Origin: Histomonas meleagridis
Taxonomy: Eukaryota; Parabasalia; Tritrichomonadida; Dientamoebidae
DNA length: 64,000 bases
NCBI GenBank assembly: GCA_020186115.1
Contig: WSYJ01000092.1
Location: 470,001 to 534,000 of the forward strand
Direction: 5' to 3'
Shown: positions 19,934 through 29,583 of the stretch, piece by piece
Numbering within the stretch: position 1 is the stretch's first letter
Layout: each line of letters opens with the position of its first letter
The notes under the pieces: generated by a model
Told to the model about the DNA's origin: nothing
The model's database searches: none
Seen by the model: only the letters and a program-made list of their open reading frames with translations
Made by a program: the position numbers and the translations under genes

Positions 19934-20800
19934 TTAATTCTGAAGTAATTTAATTATTTCTGTATGACCATATAAAGATGCCCAAACATGTGCTGTTTCA
20001 AATAATTTAAGTAATTTCTATGTATTATTTTGAAATATAAAATTATTCAAATAAATTTTATTTTTAGCATTAATTTTAATTCCTTCTTGTTCAAGAAGCA
20101 ATTTAACTATTTCTGTATAACCATTCCAAGATGCTTTCAGAAGTGCTGTATCGAATAATTCAAGTAATTTCCATGTATTATTTTAAAATATCAAATTATT
20201 CAAATAAATTTTATTTTTAGCATTAATTTTAATTCCTTTTTGTTCAAGAAGTAATTGAACTATTTCTGTATGACCATTTTCAGATGCAATCATAAGTGCT
20301 GTATTCAATAATTTAAAGAATTTCCAAATATTATTTTGAAATATAAAATTATTAAAATAAAAATTATCTTTAGCATTAATATCAATTTCTTCTTGTTCAA
20401 GAAGTAATTTAATTATTTCTGTATGACCATATCTAGATGCAAATATAAGTGCTGTATTCAATAATTTAAATAATTTTCAAATATTATTTTGAAATATAAA
20501 ATTATTCAAATAAATTTTATTTTTAGCATTAATTTTAATTCCTTTTTGTTCAAGAAGCAATTTGACTATTTCTTCATTACCATATTCAGATGCATATATA
20601 AGTGCTGTATCAAATAATTTAAATTATCATTGTTTTGAAACTTTGAAATATTATAATATTTATTAAATAAAACAAATAAATATTTTTAGCATTAATATCA
20701 ATTCCTTTTTGTTCAACAAGTAATTTAATGATTTCTAAATGTTTATTTTCAGATGCTAGAAACAAAGCTGTGTCAAAAAACTTAAATATTCACCAAATAC
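19934..20800 (-). repeat. Ankyrin array with 63-nt spacers (six cores)
   Basis: Continues the gene starting at 22056. Six ankyrin cores can be read on the minus strand, for example TALIFASRYGHTEIIKLLL and TALMIASENGHTEIVQLLL, ending KLLQN and a stop at 19934-19936. The spacers between cores are 73 nt (first internal), then 63, 63, 63 and 63 nt. The 63-nt spacers encode in frame a peptide like FQNNIWKLFKLFE, but three of four have a nonsense codon: TGA and TAG at the Trp position, TAA at the Gln position. The cores have no stop. Confidence 0.8.
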
Positions 20801-20802
20801 TC

Positions 20803-22056
20803 TTATGAAACATAAACAATTTCCCAATTTTTCAAAGAGACATTACTTACATTAACATCAATTTTTCTAAGAAGAAAATATTTAACAAGTTCAATATTTC
20901 CTGAGCTTGCACAAGAAACAAATATATCATTTGGTAATTGATATTCTTCAAAAAAACATTTTATTAGATATAAATTTCCAGTTGATGACAATTCATATAT
21001 GAAAGCTTCTAATTTCAATCCTTCTTTATCAAGCAAATATGAAAAAATTTCATATGAATTATTTACAATACATTTTTTATATAAAAAATTTAAATGCACA
21101 GTTTTAACAATTTTATTTTCGTAAAGAAATTTAAAGATATCATACCGATGAAATTCAATTGCTGCTTCATATGAATCATAAAATGATGAATGATGTTGTT
21201 CACATAAATGAATAATTTCTATATTTCCACTAGCAATCGCATATTTACCTGTGTTTTCTAATTTTGCGCCATTCATAAGTAAATATTTAAAACATTTAAC
21301 TGATCCGAAAAATGCTGCATAATCAATTAATGTAACATTTTGTGTATTAATAAATGAACATCTTTCATAAAGTGATGGTTCAATTCTTTGATTAAAATTA
21401 AAATCAGTTTGTGTTGATGTTTCTTGAAGTTTTTCTATCTCATCATTTCGAATTATTTTCGCAATTTCATTTGGATTAACTCCTTCTTTGATTAATTGCT
21501 TATGAAGTGTCCAATTGTTTTTTGAAAGTTCTTCATAATTTTTTAAAAAAGATTCATTAAACTGATTAGATTTAATATCATCTTTATTGTCCCAATCAAT
21601 AGTTAATGAGTTGATTTCATTTTTTTTCATATGTTGTGCGAAATATAAACAACTTTTTTTGGTTAATTCTGATTCCTCAATCATTCCTTGATCAAACATT
21701 TTTTCTAAAAGGTAATATGATTCTTGAGAAGTTAGAGAAAAAAGATATCTTGAAAAAATATCCATCATTTTATAATTACATATTTCCTCATATATTTTCT
21801 CCAAGAATCTTAAAAAATCAAAATAAATATTAAAATCTTTCATTTGGGAAACAAAAGATGAATACACTAATCGACATGTTATCAAAAAAACTGTATATGG
21901 ATAATTTTTGTCATATAAATCATATATTAAATGTGCTGATTCCTCAATGTTTTCAAATTTTAAATTGAAAACAATGCCTTTAAGAGTAATTATCTTTGAG
22001 ATACAATCTCTTATTTGATTTGATATATTACTTTTTTGCGTTTCACTAAATTCCAT
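20803..22056 (-). CDS. DUF3447-ankyrin protein, N-terminal open part
   Basis: The 417 residues begin MEFSETQKSNISNQ. The N-terminal 170 are helical. The DUF3447 region follows, with LHKQLIKEGVNPNEIAKIIR, IEPSLYERCSFI and LIDYAAFFGSVKCFKYLL, and then divergent ankyrin-like helices (IEIIHLCEQHHSSF). The frame closes at 20803 within a spacer after DVNVSN, and ankyrin cores continue to 19934. Such proteins are one of the largest families in trichomonads and presumably bind other proteins; no specific role can be assigned. Upstream of the start lie three AACG-type Myb-like motifs (TAACGGTTC, TAACGTG, AACGGTTCC) between 22147 and 22182. Confidence 0.85.
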   Translation of the reverse strand: MEFSETQKSNISNQIRDCISKIITLKGIVFNLKFENIEESAHLIYDLYDKNYPYTVFLITCRLVYSSFVSQMKDFNIYFDFLRFLEKIYEEICNYKMMDIFSRYLFSLTSQESYYLLEKMFDQGMIEESELTKKSCLYFAQHMKKNEINSLTIDWDNKDDIKSNQFNESFLKNYEELSKNNWTLHKQLIKEGVNPNEIAKIIRNDEIEKLQETSTQTDFNFNQRIEPSLYERCSFINTQNVTLIDYAAFFGSVKCFKYLLMNGAKLENTGKYAIASGNIEIIHLCEQHHSSFYDSYEAAIEFHRYDIFKFLYENKIVKTVHLNFLYKKCIVNNSYEIFSYLLDKEGLKLEAFIYELSSTGNLYLIKCFFEEYQLPNDIFVSCASSGNIELVKYFLLRKIDVNVSNVSLKNWEIVYVS

Positions 22057-22146
22057 GTAAATTTTTTGTAGTTTTATGGTTACCTTGAAGAAAATATAGG
22101 ATTATACAAATATTTTGAGTAAATTTTAATCGTTTTGTGTTTGATA

Positions 22147-22182
22147 TAACGGTTCGTGAATAACGTGTTTTAAACGGTTCCA
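22147..22182. promoter_or_regulatory. Cluster of Myb-like AACGG motifs
   Basis: Three related motifs (TAACGGTTC, TAACGTG, AACGGTTCC) occur within 36 bases, about 95-125 bases upstream of the ankyrin gene start at 22056. Trichomonad promoters are known to use Myb recognition elements of the TAACGA/TATCGT kind, so this is a likely promoter element for the minus-strand gene. Confidence 0.45.
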
Positions 22183-22200
22183 ATCTTCTTCTTCGAATCA

Positions 22201-22335
22201 GACCAGATATGCATTGAAAATATCATAATAAAAATGCTGAAATAAAATTATTAATTTATTTTGCAGATGAAAAAGAAAATTTATTTTTTATTATCTGATC
22301 TGATCATGTGTTTAATTCGATTGAATTAGTCATGT
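22201..22335 (+). repeat. Dispersed repeat R2, copy 1
   Basis: Shares GACCAGATATG(C/T)ATTGAAA and GAAAATATCATAATA blocks, then AATTCATTTG/GAAAATT and ATCTGAT(T/C) blocks, with 56260-56425 in the same orientation. Spacing differs between the copies. No ORF is conserved, so it is probably an old non-coding or transposon-derived repeat. Confidence 0.55.
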
Positions 22336-22469
22336 ATTTTTATCAAATGATGACGCTGGTCATATTTCTATTCTATGTTCAGGCATGCTAAAGGGCATGA
22401 AAATTCATGCACGAAATTTAAGGATGTTTTTCTCACAAGGTAATCATGTTACATGATGGCAAAGCGCTA

Positions 22470-23640
22470 TCGAGAGACTGCACAAAAAAAGGTAAATGTG
22501 TACCATTTACAGAGAAAGTATAAAATAATCCAAACATAAATATTCGATTTCATGATTCATAGGATAAGAATCGTACTGCAGCTTATCAAGAGTCTCAAAA
22601 AATTTACTTTAAATGTATTGAAATATGTCGATGAATTTATACCAATATTTGCAGAAAAGTTTAATGATTTTGATTCAGGTCCGTCATTAATTTGTTTATT
22701 ATCATGTTTATACAAAGAAATTATTCCGAAGTACAAAGAGAATTTAATTTCATTTTATATCTCAGAAAAAATATTTCTTATAAATACGAATAAAAAAATG
22801 AATTCTTTTTTGAAAATCCTTTTGGAAATTTAAAAGTTATATACCGAATGAGAAATTAAAGAATTTGATTTTATTTGTCGAGAACTATTAATTGGTTCGA
22901 TAAGATTAAATCTTGATTATGTTCATAATAAGTCAAGCATATTAACATCTGTATATGATTCTTATCAAAACGCATGTTATCCAGAATATCATGAAAAAAA
23001 TTTTATGGCTTGGAATGCTAATTGGCCTTTTGCTTGTTCTGATGATATTGTTGTGAATTCAACAAATCAATTAATATTAATTGGTTCTGTTAATAATTTA
23101 AAAAATCCAGGACAAAAAATTGATACTTATGCTACCTGTGATGAACAAATACTTAAGTATGCTAAAGAAGATTATGATTTAGAAGTTGCAAAATTAGATT
23201 TATTGATGGTGCAACATGTACAGTATTATTTGAATGTTATCATCCACAAACAAGAAAAGAATCAATACAAAATTGTTTTAATCTTTTACAATATTTCCAT
23301 GAAAATGAACATGGAAAACTTGTTGTTTTAAGTAAAGATTGTAGAGATCTAGCAATTCCTTATTGTAATTATTTTTTATAGAATTTTGTACAAATGCAGT
23401 GGAATATTTAAGTGAAGCTTCTGTAGCACAAACACGAGTTATGACTAATGAAAGCATAAGCGTGCCTTTATTCCAACTTGTTTTTCATGATTGTGTTATA
23501 TCTTTTTGGAGTGGTAACGATTATAATTCTAGATATATTCCTTTATACGATTTATGAAATATATTACATGGTACCCCTCCAGCTTATGTTATAACACAAA
23601 ATAATTGAATCAATTTGTTTTGAAGACAAACAAGATATTT
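22470..23640 (+). pseudogene. Decayed bacterial-type glycosidase (GHL1-3/GH129-like)
   Basis: Pieces of one protein lie in order in different frames: KKGKCVPFTEKV (about 22478), TSVYDSYQNACYPEYHEKNF then AWNANWPFACSDDIV and DEQILKYAKED (22860-23190), FIDGATCTVLFECYHPQTRK (about 23200) through KDCRDLAIPYCNYF (about 23375), and VPLFQLVFHDCVI with HGTPPAY (about 23465-23600). This order fits bacterial glycosidases related to GH101/GH129 (Pfam GHL1-GHL3 group). At least three frameshifts and several stops show it is dead. Such genes are otherwise bacterial, so lateral transfer is likely. The substrate would be host glycans, by inference. The part at 22552-22833 does not fit clearly and may contain an insertion. 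Confidence 0.6.
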
Positions 23641-24057
23641 TCTTTTTGTGTGTGTTACTACATATTTTAATTCTTCATTCTTTATAAAATTATATTTCAA
23701 AATGTTTAATCAATTATTGATGACATATTCATATGCAATGTAAATATTTTTTATCACTTTTCTATATTAAATTCAAAATAAGAGAATAAATTGGTTTTTA
23801 CTTAGATATATACTATAATCTTTCCTTGAAAAGCGCCACAACTATGTGGAGTTTTTATTAAATATGTTGAAAGTGAAAATATTTAAATTCTATTTTATAA
23901 ATGCATAGAACGCATGGAAAGCATTTTCATTCATGAAGCAATGAAAAAGTTCTATTGGTTTATTGAGCCTTAGGTCGCTGAGTAAAAAAACCTATTCAAA
24001 AGTGTTATTACAAAATATCAAATATGCATAAAAATTGTATTTCTATTGATATTTATT
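23641..24057. other. Intergenic, nothing seen
   Basis: AT-rich sequence between the glycosidase remnant and the 3' end of the first BspA-like gene. No feature found. Confidence 0.4.
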
Positions 24058-26085
24058 TTAAATTTGTTCAATAAATTTTTCTTCTTGAAAATCTTCAGCA
24101 AATGGATCTTCTTCAATATTTATGTTACTTATTCCAGTAGTAAATGTATTTGTCGTTTCGTTTTCATTTTGTTCTGATTTATCATTTTCATAAATTTCTT
24201 CTTTTTTATTTCGAATATGTTTCAAAAATATAATTAATAATGTGATAATAACTATTACTATAACAATTACACAAACTGAAATGATAATGATTGTTGTTTT
24301 ATTATCATTATTTTGATTATTATTATTATCATTTGAATAAAACATTGTAAAGAAATTGGAATAATAATTACAATAAGTCGAATATATAACAATTGTGTAA
24401 CTGTAATAAATAAATTCTGTTTCAATATATGAAAATGTCGAATTGTTTATATATAATGAAAATGATTTCGTTTTTGTTTCATAAATAGTTAATGAATGTG
24501 TAATTGATAATGTAATTGTTAATGTATATGAAAATGATAATGAAATATCACTTTGAAGTGATTCAGTAAATGTATTCGAATTAGAAAATGTATTCGATTG
24601 ACTAAATGAACATAATTCTGAGAATGATCTTGAATCTGACTGTGCATATGTATTCGAATTAGAAAATGTATTCGATTGACTAAATGAATGTGTTGGAAGT
24701 GGTTCGCATATTCCTTCTGTGAATTCGCTAACAACATCTAAATTTCCAAATTTACTTCCAACGTATGTTGGATATGTGATAACACTTGTAAAAACATTAT
24801 AAAATGCACCTTCGCCAATTTTTGGTTCTGAATCCCCATAATAATATATACATCGAAGTTTATTACAATTCCCAAATGCTGAACCTCCAATTTCTCTTAT
24901 TCCATAGCCAAGTGTTAATGTCGTTAAATTAGAACATAATGCAAATGCTGAACTTCCAATTGTTGTAACTGAATTTGGAATTGTAATGTTTTTGATTGAT
25001 GAACACAATGAAAATGCTGAACCTCCAATTTCTCTTATTCCATATCCAAGGATTAATATGATTAAATTAGAACATGATGAAAATGCTGAACCTCCAATTG
25101 TTGTAACTGAATTTGGAATTGTAATGTTTTTGATTGATGAACACAATGAAAATGCTGAACCTCCAATTTCTGTAACACTTTCTCCAATTATAATCGTAAC
25201 CAAATTAGAACATGACGAAAACACATAACTTCCAATATTTGATACTGAGTTACCAAAATTAACTGAAACAACTGAATGCCATCCTGAAAATGAACCACCT
25301 GGAATTGAATAAATATTTTCACTGATAATTATAAATTTTGTGCTATTTTGATACTGATCAATATCAATAAAATCATTTGAATTTGTGATTGAAAGTGTTG
25401 AATTATTTTCATAAAATATTTGATGAGAACTTATGAAAAATATAACAAAAATAAAAACATTTTTCTGTTTTTTCTTTCCATTTGTTTTCAATGTATATTT
25501 GGTCGTTAATATTTTCTGAACTAAAATTGTGTTTTTCTGATAAAATTTGATATATATAACCGAAAATGTCATTGAAAAAATGAAGGTTAAAATAAGTAAA
25601 ACATTGAAAATATTCGGTCCTTCTTCGTTGTCGTTTCGCATCATAAAAAAATGTGAAAATTCACGTTTTATAGAAGATATATCTTCATAACATTTGTTTA
25701 AAGCTTCCTCAGGTATGCCGTTATTGACAAATATCTTGATATCAAAGTCTTTTTTCAAAATGCTTGAAAAATATGTTCTTTGAAAATTTTGTTTGTTATT
25801 AAAATCATGATGTGTCATTGCTGTAGATTTGTTGTTAAGCCTTGAATTTAAGTATAAGTTTCTGATCAAAACTTTATAATAATTATTGTTAAATCTTTTA
25901 AATTTTTTGTTCATAATTTCATTATTTAGAACTTCTCTATCACATTGGTAAGTCATTCCTTCCTTGCTTTTGTCTTTTTGTATTTGTAATATTTCTTTTT
26001 GAATGATATAGGGTGTAATAAGCTTTATATCGTTTCTAAATCGCTTCTTCATGAGCAGAATGCTGAACAAAATAAAGATTCTCAT
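24058..26085 (-). CDS. BspA-like leucine-rich repeat membrane protein fused to an upstream ORF
   Basis: The open frame of 675 residues has two parts. Residues 1-208 form a separate-looking protein: a hydrophobic start (MRIFILFSILLM), a basic middle and a membrane segment (FNVLLILTFIFSMTFSVIYI). From about 208 it becomes a BspA-like protein: a hydrophobic signal-like stretch (VFIFVIFFISSHQ), six or so LRR_5 repeats of the type CSSIKNITIPNSVTTIGGSAF, a Ser/Thr-rich stalk, a membrane segment (IIIISVCVIVIVIVIITLL) and a cytoplasmic tail rich in Glu and Asn. Such proteins are candidate trichomonad surface adhesins. The second copy (26789-28066) shows the usual form starting at its own signal peptide. 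One T fewer in a T run near 25450 puts that ATG out of frame here. Confidence 0.8.
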   Translation of the reverse strand: MRIFILFSILLMKKRFRNDIKLITPYIIQKEILQIQKDKSKEGMTYQCDREVLNNEIMNKKFKRFNNNYYKVLIRNLYLNSRLNNKSTAMTHHDFNNKQNFQRTYFSSILKKDFDIKIFVNNGIPEEALNKCYEDISSIKREFSHFFMMRNDNEEGPNIFNVLLILTFIFSMTFSVIYIKFYQKNTILVQKILTTKYTLKTNGKKKQKNVFIFVIFFISSHQIFYENNSTLSITNSNDFIDIDQYQNSTKFIIISENIYSIPGGSFSGWHSVVSVNFGNSVSNIGSYVFSSCSNLVTIIIGESVTEIGGSAFSLCSSIKNITIPNSVTTIGGSAFSSCSNLIILILGYGIREIGGSAFSLCSSIKNITIPNSVTTIGSSAFALCSNLTTLTLGYGIREIGGSAFGNCNKLRCIYYYGDSEPKIGEGAFYNVFTSVITYPTYVGSKFGNLDVVSEFTEGICEPLPTHSFSQSNTFSNSNTYAQSDSRSFSELCSFSQSNTFSNSNTFTESLQSDISLSFSYTLTITLSITHSLTIYETKTKSFSLYINNSTFSYIETEFIYYSYTIVIYSTYCNYYSNFFTMFYSNDNNNNQNNDNKTTIIIISVCVIVIVIVIITLLIIFLKHIRNKKEEIYENDKSEQNENETTNTFTTGISNINIEEDPFAEDFQEEKFIEQI
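24340..25473 (-). repeat. Segmental duplication, BspA ectodomain cassette copy 1
   Basis: Matches 27041-28080 almost base for base. Compared with that copy, it has about 100 extra bases in the Ser-rich stalk, between direct repeats of GTATTCGAATTAGAAAATG. Outside these limits the two loci are unrelated, including the membrane segment and tail coding region. Confidence 0.9.
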
Positions 26086-26788
26086 GCTTCAGCTTGTAAT
26101 ATACTTCTAGGCCTTCACCAAATATACATCGGCTTTCTCAAAAGTTTAAAATCTCACGGTTAAACGTTAGAACCCCTGTTGTATAATTATAGTTTTTCAC
26201 ATCAACTTAGAAATATTTGAATTGACATTTTAGAATGACAATCAAAGGAAGGGCTTTAATACATTATGAAGACACTTTTGAATAACATGATGAATGTATG
26301 TTATAGAGCTGTATTTGTGCTTTAGTTTGATGTGTCTTTTGTCTGTTTATATCGTTTTTATCATCATGAAAATTCATTCTTTTATAATACATTGGTTATT
26401 CGTTTATTATTAGATTTTGAGTCTATTATTTTATAAAAAAAGTTTGATGCACATAATCCTTTAATGTATCTACAAATTAAAAAATATATTCTGATTTTAT
26501 GATATAACAATCCAAGTAAAACTCATCAAATTTCATTCAAAAAGTGCTAACATTTAATGTAAATGTAATCATAATTCAAATCTAATCGGTGTTCAAACAA
26601 TATTACCTTGTTATATTTAAAGACAGTTATACATCTTCAAAATTCAAAATTTCTTATTAAAACAATTTAATGAAAAACATTAAAAAGTCAAAATGATAAT
26701 ATCTTTAATATGATTTCATTTTATTTTATGTAACAACAAAATAATTTTGTATTAGTTCATAAAAAATGTTCATTATGACACATTTTAT
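26086..26788. other. Intergenic between the two BspA-like genes
   Basis: AT-rich and without recognised genes. A CACGGTTAAACGTTAG stretch near 26156, about 70 bases upstream of the start at 26085, carries AACG-type motifs and may be promoter sequence. Confidence 0.4.
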
Positions 26789-28066
26789 TCATAGCCAATT
26801 GTCTTCATCTTCTTTCACAATATCTTCAACTAAACTATTTACTTCTTCGATTTGCTTTGTACTTGATGTTGTCGTGTCCTTAAATTGTAACTTTGAATCC
26901 GATTTTTCTTTCTTATTATTACTTTTCACTAAAAATATAACAATTCCAACAATGATCAAAACAAATGCAAATGACCCGCAAATAATTCCAATCAAAGCAT
27001 TTGTCGTAATTCCATTTGGTGAATTTTCATCGGAAGTATGAAACATTGTAAAGAAATTGGAATAATAATTATAATAAGTAGGATAAATAACAATCGTGTA
27101 ACTGTAATAAATAAATTCTGTTTCAATATATGAAAATGTCGAATTGTTTATATATAATGAAAATGATTTCGTTTTTGTTTCATAAATAGTTAATGAATGT
27201 GTAATTGATAATGTAATTGTTAATGTATATGAAAATGATAATGAAATATCACTTTGAAGTGATGCAGTAAATGTATTCGAATTAGAAAATGAATGTGTTG
27301 GAAGTGGTTCGCATGTTCCTTCTGTGTTGTCTTTATCAACATCTAAATTTCCAAATTTACTTCCAACGTATGTTGGATATGTGATAACACTTGTAAAAAC
27401 ATTATAAAATGCACCTTCGCCAATTTTTGGTTCTGAATCCCCATAATAATATATACATCGAAGTTTATTACAATTCCCAAATGCTGAACCTCCAATTTCT
27501 CTTATTCCATAGCCAAGTGTTAATGTCGTTAAATTAGAACATAATGCAAATGCTGAACTTCCAATTGTTGTAACTGAATTTGGAATTGTAATGTTTTTGA
27601 TTGATGAACACAATGAAAATGCTGAACCTCCAATTTCTCTTATTCCATATCCAAGGATTAATATGATTAAATTAGAACATGATGAAAATGCTGAACCTCC
27701 AATTGTTGTAACTGAATTTGGAATTGTAATGTTTTTGATTGATGAACACAATGAAAATGCTGAACCTCCAATTTCTGTAACACTTTCTCCAATTATAATC
27801 GTAACCAAATTAGAACATGACGAAAACACATAACTTCCAATATTTGATACTGAGTTACCAAAATTAACTGAAACAACTGAATGCCATCCTGAAAATGAAC
27901 CACCTGGAATTGAATAAATATTTTCACTGATAATTATAAATTTTGTGCTATTTTGATACTGATCAATATCAATAAAATCATTTGAATTTGTGATTGAAAG
28001 TGTTGAATTATTTTCATAAAATATTTGATGAGAACTTATGAAAAATATAACAAAAAATAAAAACAT
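26789..28066 (-). CDS. BspA-like leucine-rich repeat surface protein
   Basis: A 425-residue type I membrane protein. It starts with a signal peptide (MFLFFVIFFISSHQIF), then LRR_5/BspA repeats (about residues 60-225) with the consensus SSIKNITIPNSVTTIGGSAF, a short Ser/Thr stalk, a membrane segment (IGIICGSFAFVLIIVGIVIFLV, about 355-380) and an acidic cytoplasmic tail ending EDIVKEDEDNWL. The ectodomain is almost identical to that of the gene at 24058, while the membrane segment and tail are different. BspA-like proteins are expanded in trichomonads and thought to mediate adhesion to host cells or bacteria. The start overlaps the end of the ORF at 28014-28595 by about 50 bases in another frame. 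Confidence 0.88.
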   Translation of the reverse strand: MFLFFVIFFISSHQIFYENNSTLSITNSNDFIDIDQYQNSTKFIIISENIYSIPGGSFSGWHSVVSVNFGNSVSNIGSYVFSSCSNLVTIIIGESVTEIGGSAFSLCSSIKNITIPNSVTTIGGSAFSSCSNLIILILGYGIREIGGSAFSLCSSIKNITIPNSVTTIGSSAFALCSNLTTLTLGYGIREIGGSAFGNCNKLRCIYYYGDSEPKIGEGAFYNVFTSVITYPTYVGSKFGNLDVDKDNTEGTCEPLPTHSFSNSNTFTASLQSDISLSFSYTLTITLSITHSLTIYETKTKSFSLYINNSTFSYIETEFIYYSYTIVIYPTYYNYYSNFFTMFHTSDENSPNGITTNALIGIICGSFAFVLIIVGIVIFLVKSNNKKEKSDSKLQFKDTTTSSTKQIEEVNSLVEDIVKEDEDNWL

Positions 28067-28080
28067 TTTTCTGTTTTTTT
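27041..28080 (-). repeat. Segmental duplication, BspA ectodomain cassette copy 2
   Basis: Near-identical partner of 24340-25473 in the same orientation, about 2.7 kb away. The cassette covers the signal peptide, LRR repeats and stalk. The upstream border is a T-rich run (28071-28088). Confidence 0.9.
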
Positions 28081-28595
28081 TTTTTTTTTGTTTTCATTTT
28101 ATTAATAAAAAATTTGATTTCATAAAATAAAAAAAGTCCCAAAATAAAAAAGTTATACATTAGAACTTGAGCAGTTTCATTGAATTTGAACATTTTCTTC
28201 ATGAAGCCATTATTCATTGAAATTGGTAAATAAGCTTTTAATGAAAAATGATTAAATACCAAAGAAAAGAATTTGAAATAATGTTTAACATATGATATAG
28301 GTAGCTTTAATAAATGGGAATGATGCTGATATTCTTCTGTGATGATATTAAATGTATTTGATTCATTAGCTGTTTGCATAATAAAATTTGTGACTTTAAT
28401 GGATACACTCTCTTTGTTATGGGCTGAGTGTGTTAAATATTTAAACCCTTTGGATTCTAAAGTAAGGTAAGGGGAGTGTTTGAGAGTTTGAGAAATAGAT
28501 AATTGATCACTAAAAATCTTTGAACCTGAATTTTTTGTAGAGATTTGTAATAAGCAAAAGAAATACAATAGTAAAACCAAGAAGAAAGAACACAT
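28014..28595 (-). CDS. Small signal-peptide plus membrane-anchor protein, unidentified
   Basis: A 193-residue ORF with a signal peptide (MCSFFLVLLLYFFCLLQIS), about 130 hydrophilic residues, a C-terminal membrane segment (YNFFILGLFLFYEIKFFI) and a lysine-rich end (KMKTKKKKKQKN). The topology resembles p24/EMP24 cargo receptors, but I see no clear GOLD signature, so that is only a guess. The last 17 residues overlap the start of the BspA-like gene in another frame. The other BspA copy is preceded by an ORF of the same general topology that is fused to it in frame. Confidence 0.45.
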   Translation of the reverse strand: MCSFFLVLLLYFFCLLQISTKNSGSKIFSDQLSISQTLKHSPYLTLESKGFKYLTHSAHNKESVSIKVTNFIMQTANESNTFNIITEEYQHHSHLLKLPISYVKHYFKFFSLVFNHFSLKAYLPISMNNGFMKKMFKFNETAQVLMYNFFILGLFLFYEIKFFINKMKTKKKKKQKNVFIFCYIFHKFSSNIL

Positions 28596-28947
28596 TTGCG
28601 AGAAAACTTGAGAAACTTGCTAATAAATCAGTCAAAAACGATACAGAAAAATTCAACCGCGCCTCCTTTCCGTCAATTCATTTGTGTAACTTTCGTTGAA
28701 ACATGTTTTATTGTTTCTGCAATCGGAAGCTGTTTACAAAGCTGAAACGTAATGTTTTATTGAAAAGTGTCAGAAAATTAACTCGTTTATATTGTTGAAA
28801 CACAGAAAAAAAATGATCGGAAGAAAGTGATTTTGCTTGTCAAGGAAAGCTTTTGAAGGAAAAACTTTCAAAAAGTTCGCATCAACACAATTAACAACTT
28901 ATTGAATTTTGAATGAAGTATTTCTCTGTTTTTGTTTCATAGATCTG
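28596..28947. other. Intergenic, nothing seen
   Basis: Upstream region of the ORF at 28595. No gene or RNA recognised. Confidence 0.4.
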
Positions 28948-29245
28948 AAAAGACGCTGTCAACAAAATAAACGGTCATTTCAAATCAGAAAATCAATTTT
29001 TTTCATTTTCCACTGAACTAAATTTAAAAAAATATTGATAAGTATACATTCTATTCAATAAAATTATTGTAACTAAATTTTGTTATCTTATTTTTTTTAT
29101 GAGCAATCTCCAAAAGTTCAGAAAAAATTTTGGGCTTTCGAAACAGATATTCGAATTCAATAAATATATAGAACTAATAATAATCAATAATAACTCATTT
29201 TAAAAAAATTAATATATCTTCATAAAAATTTTCATTTAAAAAAAA
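28948..29245 (-). repeat. Dispersed intergenic repeat R1, copy 2
   Basis: The minus-strand sequence of 28948-29192 matches 15742-15990, including AAATAAACGGTCATTTC (Myb-like motif). The next 40 bases match 15265-15303, so copy 1 has about 440 extra bases, or copy 2 lost them. No coding content. Confidence 0.7.
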
Positions 29246-29583
29246 ATATCTTATAATTAATAATGATTTAATTGTTAAATATGAAAAATTCAATTTTAAA
29301 AAGTTATTTTATACAATACAAACTGTTCCAAATAATTCACTCAAGAAGGTTAAATAGAAACTTCAAGAGCGCTGTAATCACAACCTTTTGCCCAATATAT
29401 TTATAAAATTATTATAAAATTATTTTGTTATTTATACAAACTTTAAATACATGACCATCCTATAAAGTATGAAACAATATTAAAAAAAAAAAAAATAAGC
29501 ATAAATCAAGTAATATTTTAAAACAAGTTATAAATAAATCATCAATTAAAATTAATCAAAAAAAAATTTTGTGTTTTCATGCT

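Noticed and set aside
20765-20862. A GTAAGT...GACACAG intron at the first spacer of the 22 kb ankyrin gene
   Set aside because: The ends look right, but joining them leads out of the T-A-L frame and into a stop, and no other spacer has them.
24986-25228. Plus-strand ORF inside the BspA-like genes (also 27591-27833)
   Set aside because: Repeat-derived shadow of the LRR coding sequence on the other strand; identical in both copies because the cassette is duplicated.
28014-28595. Firm assignment as a p24/EMP24 protein
   Set aside because: Only the topology fits; no GOLD-domain signature was recognised.
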